From the NCBI RefSeq assembly GCF_011290365.1, contig NZ_CP049786.1, forward strand, positions 620,001 to 684,000: 64,000 nucleotides of DNA, read 5' to 3'. The notes below the pieces were generated by a model. That model had not been told where the DNA came from and did no database searches. It was given only the letters and a program-made list of their open reading frames with translations. Position 1 is the first letter of the stretch, and every line of letters starts with the position of its first letter. Positions 9,301 through 17,181 of this stretch are shown here, in pieces. The translations under genes were made by a program, and so were the position numbers. This DNA comes from Leclercia sp. 29361. GTDB lineage: Bacteria; Pseudomonadota; Gammaproteobacteria; Enterobacterales; Enterobacteriaceae.

Positions 9301-10487
9301 CCTTTCAGATTGACATCCCCGGAGAGGGTGCTGTCGGTCAGATGCAGATCCACGCTGCCTTTGCCGGTGCTGGCGTCGATATTGCCCGTCAGCACGGAGC
9401 GGGTGATATTCATCGCTATCAGTGCGGCTTTGTTGGCAATCAGGTTGCCGTTAAGGGAGGAGTCTGCCAGCGAGGCGGTAATGCTGTCCGAGCCGGAAAG
9501 CACCGCATGGCCGACAATGGTGCTGTCGTTGTTGACGGTCAGCTGGGTGGTTTTGCCATTAGACATGCTAATGGCGTTACCGTCTTTCTGGGTGGTTTTG
9601 GTGATACTGGAATCCGTAACGGACAGCGTGCTGTTACTGCCTGAGGTCGCGAGGGCCACCGAGCCCGTCAACTGGCTGTGGTCGACCACAATTGCGTGCG
9701 TTTTATCTGTGACGCTGAGGTTAGTGATTTCTATTGCATTGGCCGTTTTGGCAACGGCATCGGTGGTATCGATGGTGCTGCGCTCAACCCTAATCGTGTT
9801 GTTATCTTTGGTGTTGTACAGCAAAATGCTGCCTGCCAGAATACGGCTGTCCTGCACATTAATGTCGTGTGTCCCCGCGCCGCCTGCGTAGATCTTGCCT
9901 GTAATCAGGCTATTGTTCTGGATATCAATATCGGTATTGCCGCCGTCAGCGGCATCCAGATAAATGGCACTCCCGACAAAATAACTCTTCGGATTCGCAG
10001 TGTTTTTCATATCATAATCCACCCCCTTAGCGGCACCGTTCAGGGTTGAGTGATCAACGATGATATGGGTATTTGTTTCGTATTTTGAGCTTCCCGCCTC
10101 AATGGCATCCACCGCGGCCCCATTGTTCAGGACCACGGTGGCTGAACCATCTTTACTGATGTTGATATAATGACCGCTCAGATTCGCGCCATCGACAAGA
10201 AGCTGTTGAATATCCGAAGAGGTTCGGGAAGAGCTGCCGCTGGCAAAATAGATGTTTTTCGCTTCAGCCGCACTATTAATGGCCGCATCCTGCGTTTTTT
10301 GCGTAAAATACCACGCGGTAGGTTTTGGATTTATCGGGGACGTCATGTCATATTGCGTTAACCCGCAGGTCCCGGTAAATACCGTGCCCGCGCAGGTATT
10401 TGCCAGTGCTGGTGCCAAAATTAAACTGCTGCCCAGAATCATACTCATACTGATAGCCAGTTGATTCAGGCGAAATGATTTATTCAT
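6372..10487 (-). CDS. Large autotransporter adhesin (type Va secretion)
   Basis: A 1371-residue protein with a Sec signal peptide (NQLAISMSMILGSSLILAPA, cleaved near ALA-NT). The long passenger is full of short beta-solenoid-like repeats (VDHS.L.G., N.S.ITG.I, LSLTDSTLSGDV-type strands). A C-terminal beta-barrel of about 270 residues starts near VWVHTLYGNPRSS and ends in the outer-membrane signature TWSLAF with terminal Phe. The passenger is AIDA/Ag43-like in texture, pointing to adhesion or biofilm. No protease triad is visible. An isolated Cys pair lies near the mature N-terminus. The divergent LuxR-type gene across 340 bp is a likely regulator. Confidence 0.92.
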   Translation of the reverse strand: MNKSFRLNQLAISMSMILGSSLILAPALANTCAGTVFTGTCGLTQYDMTSPINPKPTAWYFTQKTQDAAINSAAEAKNIYFASGSSSRTSSDIQQLLVDGANLSGHYINISKDGSATVVLNNGAAVDAIEAGSSKYETNTHIIVDHSTLNGAAKGVDYDMKNTANPKSYFVGSAIYLDAADGGNTDIDIQNNSLITGKIYAGGAGTHDINVQDSRILAGSILLYNTKDNNTIRVERSTIDTTDAVAKTANAIEITNLSVTDKTHAIVVDHSQLTGSVALATSGSNSTLSVTDSSITKTTQKDGNAISMSNGKTTQLTVNNDSTIVGHAVLSGSDSITASLADSSLNGNLIANKAALIAMNITRSVLTGNIDASTGKGSVDLHLTDSTLSGDVNLKGTTVLRSDIWLDNTEVAGNLYGSGDASTLHLANMPEFGGTQFSNFGKLAVAGDLVLTDGFTDANVGTALTVNGTTMTAPVQLSSGNLTFDNTKLIADTLALSSGASLNMVNHSQLQTSSDQLFNLAASSLLPEGYNETGAGMSFTDSTLILTDDTYHLDYVKAVNDLLGATEGNSLVMLGTLQNADNVAGTASVIDAAMTQAVLANTQVTSSKNQLSIGEKDAITDDAIFVRNGFGAAQLRFEGEGQPSVEIGGNQTLTLTGAAGALFDVAGAPDTPVAVAVNNGTLNLGTTAMQDVTSHLTGTVTVAPEGTLNIVAGDHTLVSGGSAAGVISSGLVTVQQQATLHSDMALQESAQLAVNGSLQAGQLTASQDAQITVGDVTAAGTLMAERLDLQGARMFIDPAWTEGGTLANASRVTSGGNEINGRVTVGQNALLVLGDTTTTAAEARFADSGLTWGENAITAAVSVHTPQFLNASQGGLRVDGSLTGNSADRDAAFNTVDFADHSLLMVNTKEMTNGQAALNAIDGSLNVADSAALYVADAKANQTYAVARGFSDVNLTGNGWQNENLLLNKLLTATTEERDGAVLVTTQARAAQDVLPGVVTTHALDQLIASGENSRSASQAGARYLSVAIDTPQASVDEVVRTVNSAAQIATAGGVQHNTWAAGNAAVDAVLERNSVANLALQPADTDASVWVHTLYGNPRSSDLNAGNLSYGQNSKFYGLMMGGDKAWQTEHGTLRSGAAFHAGNGDSDSRGDVNATHNDFSFWGVTLYQNWNQDRWNLTGDVSLTQTSNDVDQKQPGWMEAGNKLKANVDGMLFSAGVRGEYLIETDVLDIIPHAGVRYNQLTTEAFDTKNGQDERVFHTDKGTQNIWQFPVGVKVAKTFALDSGWKMSTQADAGVVAVTGDRESQNTLRTVGISGSDTIRAEIMDDTAFNGQLGVKMQKGTMTFGVGYNVNASQHDTNQTMSATWSLAF

Positions 10488-10827
10488 AAGGTGTCCCTCT
10501 AATTACGTAATGATTTTATTTCGCGATGGCGAATATAAAAATGCATACACCGTTTAATCCTTCGTTACATTTCGCAGCATATCAAAAGAAAATAAAACTC
10601 AGGGTCGGATTGATCTTTCCTTGCCTGGAAAAATCTTAATTAGTCGGATATCCCGCTGTAATAATTGATTAATATTTTCTTTAAATATGCTTTTTTGTGA
10701 GCAACAGCACGAATTGCCGCTAATTGCTTGAGAATATTCCTACAATCCCCCGGAAAACTGTTAATTGAAAATAATTACATTCTCAAGGATTATGATTAAA
10801 TCCACAGTGATGATAAGGATATGAGCA
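10488..10827. promoter_or_regulatory. Divergent AT-rich promoter region (autotransporter / LuxR regulator)
   Basis: A 340-bp gap without a gene, strongly AT-rich compared with both flanks. It must hold the promoters for the autotransporter (leftward) and the LuxR-type regulator (rightward). No unambiguous operator was identified. The low GC content is what H-NS-silenced surface genes usually show, but that is inference. Confidence 0.55.
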
Positions 10828-11439
10828 ATGATTATAGTATTAACATCCTGTAGATACTTTCAGCAGGGCTTTAACATGCTGGTCGATCGGTTAATGATCG
10901 ACGCGCCTTCATTTCAACGGGTGCTTTATCTTGATGACATTAAAAAAGCGACGAAAGAGGATCTTGCCCTGACCAAAGCCATTGTGGTGGATTATGGCGA
11001 GTCGGATATTAAAGTATTGAATGCGCTGCTGGACGTTAAAAACCGTTACGAGCAGAGCTATTTTATTTTTATTACCCGGGATGTGTGCTACGAAAGCACG
11101 ATTGAAAATATTCTCATTAATACCATCGCCGATTACACCATCGACTGTAAAAGTGCCGTGCGAAAATTACACGCCTGTCTTACCCACCTTGCACAGGAAG
11201 ATCAGCCGGTCACTATTTTTAAAAATGCCCGCTGGCATCATCTTGAAAAAGAGCAACGCTTAACACGCATGGAGACCATGCTGTTGCCCTATATTGTGTC
11301 GGGGAAAAAGAATAAAGAAATTACCCGTTACCTGGACGTGACCGGAAAAACCGTCAGCCATCATCGACGCAATATTTATCGAAAATTCGCCGTGACCAAT
11401 CTGACCGGCTTGTATAAGAAATTTGATCAGCGTGTTTGA
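10828..11439 (+). CDS. LuxR-type (NarL/FixJ HTH) transcriptional regulator
   Basis: A 203-residue protein. The C-terminal 65 residues are a LuxR helix-turn-helix (MLLPYIVSGKKNKEITRYLD, then VTGKTVSHHRRNIYRKF). The N-terminal half resembles a receiver fold, but no clear phospho-acceptor Asp with flanking acidic pair is evident, so it may be an atypical, phosphorylation-independent regulator like BglJ or the fimbrial regulators. The start follows GATAAGGATATGAGCA. It is divergent from the autotransporter, its most likely target. Confidence 0.82.
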   Translation: MIIVLTSCRYFQQGFNMLVDRLMIDAPSFQRVLYLDDIKKATKEDLALTKAIVVDYGESDIKVLNALLDVKNRYEQSYFIFITRDVCYESTIENILINTIADYTIDCKSAVRKLHACLTHLAQEDQPVTIFKNARWHHLEKEQRLTRMETMLLPYIVSGKKNKEITRYLDVTGKTVSHHRRNIYRKFAVTNLTGLYKKFDQRV

Positions 11440-11548
11440 TCCTTTGAGGGGCATGCACGCTTTCGCAATTCCTGCTCTTAACATCCTCGTTTCTTGATAC
11501 TTACCCTGATAACTATTATCTTCTCAGCGTGTGAAGCGAGGTTCCCCC

Positions 11549-12016
11549 ATGCGTGAAGAAGATCTGTTCTGCCGCAGGCCTATGGGCATGCGGATGGCAA
11601 TGATTGTGCGTCAGTGGCGCGCGGTGATTAACGACGCCATTCTCGAGACCGGGTTAACCCAGTCGAGCTGGACGGTGATGATGCAGCTTGATCAACTGGG
11701 GGAGAACGTCTCGGTGAGCGAACTGGCGGAGGTGCAGGGCATTGAGCTGCCGCCGCTGATGCGCACCCTTTCACAGCTGGAAAAGCAGGGCTATCTGCTG
11801 CGCACCACATCGCCTTATGACAAGCGCATCCGGCTGCTGACGCTCACACCCGAAGGGAACGCGGTGCTGAAAACGCTGACCCGGGTTATCGAAACGTTCC
11901 AGAAACGGGTATCGCAGAATATCGCCCCGGAGCATCTGGAGATTTTCAGCGCCACACTTAATCAAATCGCCTGCAATTTGCGGACAATCCGCGAAGAAGA
12001 TAACAAGACCCAATAA
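11549..12016 (+). CDS. MarR-family transcriptional regulator
   Basis: A 155-residue MarR/SlyA-type dimeric winged helix: VSVSELAEVQGIELPPLMRT recognition region, followed by the wing with DKRIRLLTLT. The ATG at 11549 follows GCGAGGTT; an in-frame GTG at 11531 is the alternative. The stop is 2 bp before the HlyD gene, so regulator, membrane fusion protein and inner-membrane partner form one operon. The MarR protein is expected to derepress the efflux genes on binding an aromatic or phenolic ligand. Confidence 0.9.
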   Translation: MREEDLFCRRPMGMRMAMIVRQWRAVINDAILETGLTQSSWTVMMQLDQLGENVSVSELAEVQGIELPPLMRTLSQLEKQGYLLRTTSPYDKRIRLLTLTPEGNAVLKTLTRVIETFQKRVSQNIAPEHLEIFSATLNQIACNLRTIREEDNKTQ

Positions 12017-12018
12017 TC

Positions 12019-13083
12019 ATGACCCCTGAACAAAAGTTTGCCCGCTGGGTAAGGGTAAGTATTGCCTCTTTCCTGCTGATGTTTGTCTATTTTATCGTCG
12101 CCGATATCTGGATCCCGCTGACGCCGGACGCCACGGTGATGCGCGTGGTCACGCCGGTGTCGGCGCGCGTCTCCGGCTATGTGGCGGCAGTGCATGTCCA
12201 CAACAACAGCCAGGTGAAGAAGGGCGATCTGCTGTTTGAGCTCGATGCGACGCCGTTCCGTAATAAGGTGGAGGCCGCTGAGATTGCCCTGCAGCAGGCG
12301 CGTCTCGCCAATCAGCAGCTGGACGCGCAGATCGTGGCGACCCAGGCCAGCCTGAAAACCGCCCAGCTCACCGCCCGCAACGATAAAGTCACCTTCGATC
12401 GCTATCAGAAACTCAGCACCCTGCAGAATGTTTCCCAGGCGGATCTGGATAAGGTGCGTACCACCTGGCAGGGCAGCGAGCAGTCGGTGGCGAATCTGCA
12501 GGCCACCATCCATCAGCTGCGTATTGAGCGCGGCGAGCGGGATGAACAGCATAACGTATCCCTGCAAAAATACCGCAATGCGCTGGACGAGGCTCAACTC
12601 AACCTCGGCTGGACCAAAATCTACGCCGAGGCCGACGGCACGGTCAGCAACGTTCAACTGAGTCCCGGCTTTTATGCCGCCTCCGGCTCGGCGGCGCTGG
12701 CGCTGGTAAACAACCAGAGCGATATCGTCGCCGATTTCCGTGAAAAGAGCCTGCGCCATACCCACCAGAACACCGACGCCGCGGTGGTGTTTGACGCCTT
12801 CCCGGGCCGCGTATTCCGCGCCCACGTCACCAGCAGCGATGCCGGGATTTTAGCGGGACAGGAGGCGGTCAACGGCCAGCTGTCGGAGCCGGAAACCTCC
12901 AACCGCTGGGTGCGTGACGCCCAACGGATGCGTATCCACGTGGCGCTGGACGACACCCTGCCGAAGCACCTCCCGACCGGGGCGCGCGCCACCGTGCAGC
13001 TCTACAACAGCGAAGGTCCGTTTGCCCGCTTCTTCTCCGGGATGCAGATCCACCTCGTCAGCCTGCTGCATTATGTCTATTAA
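12019..13083 (+). CDS. HlyD/EmrA-type membrane fusion protein
   Basis: A 354-residue periplasmic adaptor. It has one N-terminal membrane helix (residues 14-35, IASFLLMFVYFIVADIW), the biotinyl-lipoyl-like motif around VSARVSGYVAAVHVHNN, a long helical hairpin (about 85-185), the second lipoyl half (WTKIYAEADGTVSNVQLSPG) and a beta-barrel domain. It would link an inner-membrane pump to an outer-membrane channel. No TolC-like gene is local. The 3' end overlaps the next gene by 11 bp. Confidence 0.92.
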   Translation: MTPEQKFARWVRVSIASFLLMFVYFIVADIWIPLTPDATVMRVVTPVSARVSGYVAAVHVHNNSQVKKGDLLFELDATPFRNKVEAAEIALQQARLANQQLDAQIVATQASLKTAQLTARNDKVTFDRYQKLSTLQNVSQADLDKVRTTWQGSEQSVANLQATIHQLRIERGERDEQHNVSLQKYRNALDEAQLNLGWTKIYAEADGTVSNVQLSPGFYAASGSAALALVNNQSDIVADFREKSLRHTHQNTDAAVVFDAFPGRVFRAHVTSSDAGILAGQEAVNGQLSEPETSNRWVRDAQRMRIHVALDDTLPKHLPTGARATVQLYNSEGPFARFFSGMQIHLVSLLHYVY

Positions 13084-14140
13084 TACCCTCGCGCGGGTCT
13101 TTACCCCGCACGGCAACATCGTCTACACCGCCAACGACTTTCGCCAGACGCTGCGGATCGTGATTGCCGGGATGATTGCGCTGAGCGTGTCGAGCTTCTA
13201 CAACACCAGTTACGGCGTCTTCTTCGTGATCTACCCGATCATGCTCCTGTCGCTGGTGCCGGTGTTTAACCGCCACGTCGCTAAGCAGTTTGTGTTCAGT
13301 TCTGCGCTGAACTGCATCGAAATGGTGTTTATTATTGGCTATCTGGCGCAGTGGCCGGTAATTATGACCCTGGTGGTGTTTGGCCTCTACGTGATGCGTT
13401 TTCGCTTTATGAGCCAGGGGCCGCTGTTTCTGTTCGGCTCGATGGGGGTGGTGTGCCAGAGCACCATGCTCAACTTTATGAGCTATCCCACCACCAACTG
13501 GCACACGCTGCTGTTCTCCAACCTCGAAGCCAGCGTGATGGCGGTGTGCCTGAGCGCACTGATGCACTACCTGCTGCCGGATGTCGAGCCGCGCACGCCA
13601 CCGCCGCGGCTGGAGAAAGACGCCGCCCGCGTGCGCCACGAGTCATTGCTCTCCGGCACCGTGGCGACGCTGATTTTTGTGGTGTTCCAGATAAGCGATC
13701 TCAGTGATTCCCTCTCGGCGCTGATGGCGGGGGTACTGATCCTCTTCCCGATGCACTACCGCGGGGCGGTGATGAGCTCCCTGTGGCGCGTGGTCGGGGT
13801 GGTGCTCGGCTGCCTCTACATTCTGGTGGTGCAGCTGGTGCTGTACGATCACAGCAGCCATATGCTGCTGATGATGCCCCTGATTGGCCTCGGGCTGGCG
13901 TTTGGCGCCCGCCTGCACGTGATGGAGAAGGTGGGGGCCGGGGTCGGTTTTGCCAGTATCACCACCATCGGCATCATGTTCGGCCAGAACATGCACCCGG
14001 ACGGCGACCTGGTGTTCAGCGACCTCTACCGCATCGTCTCGGTGACGGTGGCGCTGGTGGCGACCCTGACCATGGTGTTCATTATGCATCTGATCCTTAA
14101 CTGCTTTGCGCCGACGCGCTACGTGATCCGCAATCCTTAG
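13073..14140 (+). CDS. FUSC-like inner-membrane protein (DUF2955 type)
   Basis: A 355-residue integral membrane protein with about ten hydrophobic segments in two blocks of five and a central cytoplasmic linker (EPRTPPPRLEKDAARV), a layout like half of the aromatic acid exporter AaeB. It starts at ATG 13073, inside the HlyD gene. Together with the MarR and HlyD genes it forms a probable aromatic or phenolic compound efflux system. The DUF2955 assignment is from memory of this MarR-HlyD-membrane triad. Confidence 0.8.
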   Translation: MSINTLARVFTPHGNIVYTANDFRQTLRIVIAGMIALSVSSFYNTSYGVFFVIYPIMLLSLVPVFNRHVAKQFVFSSALNCIEMVFIIGYLAQWPVIMTLVVFGLYVMRFRFMSQGPLFLFGSMGVVCQSTMLNFMSYPTTNWHTLLFSNLEASVMAVCLSALMHYLLPDVEPRTPPPRLEKDAARVRHESLLSGTVATLIFVVFQISDLSDSLSALMAGVLILFPMHYRGAVMSSLWRVVGVVLGCLYILVVQLVLYDHSSHMLLMMPLIGLGLAFGARLHVMEKVGAGVGFASITTIGIMFGQNMHPDGDLVFSDLYRIVSVTVALVATLTMVFIMHLILNCFAPTRYVIRNP

Positions 14141-14209
14141 CACACATCTTTCCCGCGTTCTGTGCTATCACTGTCGGTCGATTAACTGGCCGACAAAAGG
14201 GATGACGAT

Positions 14210-15883
14210 ATGTGGCAGACGCGGGCGCTGGAGCTGAATAATCAGGCGTACTGGAACTGGGAAAAGGCCTGCGAGCTGGTCGACTGGGCCGTGGCGCATG
14301 ATTTTAATACGGTAATTGTCGGGCAGGTGGATCTGTTCGACAAACTGGTCTCCCCGAAAGGCTACACGCCGCATCTCGACAATGACCGTCTCTCCAGCCA
14401 GCAGCGTGCCCGCTGCGTCTACCTCAACCGCCTGGGGCTGCTGTGTCAGCAAAAGGGGCTGCGTTTTTACCTGCAGGCCAAAGAGTTCAGCTTCCCCACC
14501 GAGCTGCTGCTGGCGCACCCGCATCTGTTTGAGCCGGGCCAGGGCGTGCGGCTCGACGTCGATTTCTGGTGCGGATATCTGACCCGTAAAATCGCCCTGA
14601 TCTGCCAGCGCATTCCGGCTCTCAGCGGCCTGCTGGTGGCGATCTCCAGCACCGATGGCCTGCTGCCGGTGTCGCGCCCTAACTGGGAGTTGCAGGCAGA
14701 GGGTGAGGTCAATCCGGCCCAGCGCGATGAACGCAGTCTGGCGATCTACAGTCGCTGCTTCAATGCCATGACCCGCACCATGCAGGCTGAGAACAAGCAC
14801 CTGGTGCTGCGGGTGTTCCCGGCAGGCAACCACGATCTCAACAACGTGCTGGAGGCGATCCGCCCCCTGCCACAGAGCGTCAGTGTCTCGATCAAACTCA
14901 CCCCGGAACGTTTCTGGCCCTCGTTTCCCAATAACCCGGCGCTGCTGGCGGTGCAGGAGCGGGAGGTGTGGGCGGATATCGATCTGGTGGGGGAGGAAGT
15001 CGGCTGGGGCGTGCTCCCCTGGCTGCGTATCGACGAGCTGCAGGGCCGCCTGCTGTGGTGCCGCTCGAACCCGGCGATTCGCGGCGTGGTATGCAAAACC
15101 AGCTGGGAGGGGGTCGATAACCACTGGGTGATGGGCACCCTGAGCGAGTGCAATCTGGTGGCCTGTAGCCGGATAGTCACCAGCGATGGCCGTCATCTCA
15201 GCGTGGCACAGCTGCTAAGCGACTGGCTGGATGAGCGCTACGGCTGGCGCCCGGATGGCGAGACTTTTGACACCTTCCGATCCCTGCTGGAGCAGGCGGG
15301 GCAGGTGCTGTACGGCGCCCTCTACGTGCGCGATCACGTGTTCCATCGTCACAGCCAGGTGCCGGAGAGCTACAGCCAGGCGGTGTGGAGCCTCTACGGC
15401 CAGCTCAACCGCAACCACTGGCTGCCGGGATCGGAGCGCGATATTTTCTTCAGCGCCAGCGACGTTGAGGCCTCTTCCGCGTCGCTGTCGCGCATTGCCC
15501 GCGAGAAGGATGACGCCCGGGATGCCTCAGAGGTGTTGCAGGAGCAGGCTCTGCATTTTGCCGACACCGCCGCGTTCCCCTGGGCGCTGAAACGCCGCTG
15601 GCTGGAGGAGTGGCAGGGCTTTGCGCTCTACTGCCATCTGTTTGTTCACGCCCAGAAAGCCTTCTTTACCCTGCGCTTTGCCCGGGAAGTGGAGAACAGC
15701 TGGAGCATGCGCGAGATCTGCCAGATCAACATTCAGGAGCTGTATCGCAGCGCCGCCGAGCTGGACGATTTCTGCCTGAAACATGCCGACGCCTCCCCCG
15801 GCCTGCACGTGTTGTTCGATGCCTCCCGCGTACGCGCCCTGGCAGACAGCCTGAGCGACGAGCTAAAAGCGCTGAAGGGCTAG
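14210..15883 (+). CDS. Putative glycoside hydrolase, GH67 (alpha-glucuronidase)-like
   Basis: A 557-residue soluble protein without a signal peptide. The texture is that of a TIM barrel. AISSTDGLLPVSRPNWELQA, the strand LVLRVFPAGNHDLNN, SIKLTPERFWPSFPNNPALL and EVGWGVLPWLRIDEL follow the order of strands in GH67 alpha-glucuronidases, and NHWVMGTLSECNLVACSRI resembles their late active-site region. Similarity is by eye and weak. The downstream GH105 gene handles unsaturated uronic acid ends, which agrees with a uronic-acid substrate. It could instead be a distinct uncharacterised hydrolase family. Confidence 0.5.
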   Translation: MWQTRALELNNQAYWNWEKACELVDWAVAHDFNTVIVGQVDLFDKLVSPKGYTPHLDNDRLSSQQRARCVYLNRLGLLCQQKGLRFYLQAKEFSFPTELLLAHPHLFEPGQGVRLDVDFWCGYLTRKIALICQRIPALSGLLVAISSTDGLLPVSRPNWELQAEGEVNPAQRDERSLAIYSRCFNAMTRTMQAENKHLVLRVFPAGNHDLNNVLEAIRPLPQSVSVSIKLTPERFWPSFPNNPALLAVQEREVWADIDLVGEEVGWGVLPWLRIDELQGRLLWCRSNPAIRGVVCKTSWEGVDNHWVMGTLSECNLVACSRIVTSDGRHLSVAQLLSDWLDERYGWRPDGETFDTFRSLLEQAGQVLYGALYVRDHVFHRHSQVPESYSQAVWSLYGQLNRNHWLPGSERDIFFSASDVEASSASLSRIAREKDDARDASEVLQEQALHFADTAAFPWALKRRWLEEWQGFALYCHLFVHAQKAFFTLRFAREVENSWSMREICQINIQELYRSAAELDDFCLKHADASPGLHVLFDASRVRALADSLSDELKALKG

Positions 15884-15887
15884 TTTG

Positions 15888-15903
15888 TGTGATGCATATC
15901 ACG
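15888..15903. promoter_or_regulatory. CRP-like binding site
   Basis: TGTGA-TGCATA-TCACG matches the CRP consensus TGTGA-N6-TCACA at nine of ten conserved positions. It lies 240 bp upstream of the gene at 16126. A second, weaker CRP-like half pair (GCGATCCGCATCACG) lies near 15971-15985. Catabolite control of the downstream sugar genes is expected. Confidence 0.65.
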
Positions 15904-15939
15904 TCGGTGGGGTTGGCTTAAAAAACCGACGTGATTTTT
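15898..15939 (+). terminator. Rho-independent terminator after the GH67-like gene
   Basis: ATCACGTCGGT (15898-15908) and ACCGACGTGAT (15925-15935) form a perfect 11-bp stem, loop of 16 nt, followed by a T run. The left arm overlaps the right half of the CRP-like site. Confidence 0.75.
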
Positions 15940-16125
15940 CTCATCTTTTTCTCTCTCCATCCGCGGCGGGATGCGATCCGCATCACGCTCCGTCTCCCCG
16001 TCGCGGCCAGTTTGTGAGTTGCCGGGCAGTTCCCGCTAATCCCCGCATCTGGCTCCTCGCGGCAGATATCGAATCTGCTGATGATAGCGGCGCAATGTAT
16101 TCGTTTTGCGAGAGATGAGGAAGAT

Positions 16126-17181
16126 ATGTCCCAGGGTGACTGGCAGTTAGCACAGGGCGACGCGCTCACGCGTTTTCTGGCTTCAGCGGTAAAAGCAGAG
16201 CGCTTTGCCGAGTTTTATACCGGTGAAACGGACGATCCTGCCCGGATCGTGGGGCCCGATGCGGTGTCCTTTTGCCGTCATCTGTTTCTGCAGACGCACG
16301 CCCGGCGGCATGTCGATCCCGCCCAGGCGCTGCCGTGCCGGGAAGCCGTTGTTGGGGTCGATAACACCGTCGCTTTTTCGGGATTCCGCCCGCAGGCCTA
16401 CCATCTGCAGCGCTGGCTGAGGGTGGATCTGTTCGCGCCCTACCGCGGGATCTTTACCTTTCGCCTGGCGACCTGCGGCGGGGTACGGATCTGGAATGAC
16501 GGCGAGCTGCTGGCGTGCTTCACCCCTTTTACCCGCAACAGATTGCAGCATTCCGACGTTCAGCTGGCGCTAAACGCGGGCCGAAACAGCCTGCTGATCC
16601 ATCTCGATGAGCTCTTCGAGCGCGAGACACTTTTTGCCCTGCAGATGATTTATCTCGACGAACCCACGCTCGGCGTGGCGCTGCCGGAGGCGTGTCCGCC
16701 GATCGCACCGCCATCGGTTTGCGAGCCAGGCCAGGACGACAGCGCCCGCCGTCTGTTGACCCTGATGGCGCAGCGCGAGTATGGCCCGGAACTCGACGCC
16801 CTGCTGCTGCGCACCCTGAAGTGCGTCAGCGCCCGGGAAGAGGGCTCGGTGTTTGCACTGCTGGCGCTGCTCTCCCTCTGGCATCGCCACCGGGGGGAGT
16901 ACTTCCCCGGGATGCTGTGGCGACGGGTGAAATCCACGGTGCTGGGCTATCGCTACTGGCACGACGAACGGGGCTGCGATGTGATGGCGTTCTGGGGCGA
17001 GGAAAATACGCTCGCCTTTCAGACCGCGCAGTATCTGGCGGGGCAGCTGTTCCCGGAGGCGCTGTTTATCGCCTCGGGCCGCCGGGGGCAGCAACAGCAG
17101 CGCCTGGCGCTGATGCGCGCGGCCGACGCCCGGACGCTACGGGAGCAGGCAGAGGCATACCTTACAGGGGCAAAAGCATGA
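16126..17181 (+). CDS. Unknown protein in a uronic-acid locus, jelly-roll N-terminus
   Basis: A 351-residue protein. Start at ATG 16126 behind GATGAGGAAGAT. The N-terminal half (LQRWLRVDLFAPYRGIFTFR, then GGVRIWNDGELLACF, LNAGRNSLLIHLD) reads like a galactose-binding/PA14-type jelly roll as found in rhamnogalacturonan enzymes. The C-terminal part has FWGEENTLAFQTAQYLAGQL, resembling the FWSENH-type motif of large uncharacterised proteins that accompany unsaturated uronyl hydrolases. This protein seems to stop soon after that motif, so it may be a shortened version. It overlaps the GH105 gene by 4 bp (ATGA). Function not assigned. Confidence 0.7.
   Translation: MSQGDWQLAQGDALTRFLASAVKAERFAEFYTGETDDPARIVGPDAVSFCRHLFLQTHARRHVDPAQALPCREAVVGVDNTVAFSGFRPQAYHLQRWLRVDLFAPYRGIFTFRLATCGGVRIWNDGELLACFTPFTRNRLQHSDVQLALNAGRNSLLIHLDELFERETLFALQMIYLDEPTLGVALPEACPPIAPPSVCEPGQDDSARRLLTLMAQREYGPELDALLLRTLKCVSAREEGSVFALLALLSLWHRHRGEYFPGMLWRRVKSTVLGYRYWHDERGCDVMAFWGEENTLAFQTAQYLAGQLFPEALFIASGRRGQQQQRLALMRAADARTLREQAEAYLTGAKA

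Noticed and set aside
14168..15196. A 342-codon minus-strand frame opposite the GH67-like gene
   Set aside because: No domain, His/Gln/Ala-rich antisense composition, and the plus-strand frame has coherent enzyme-like motifs.
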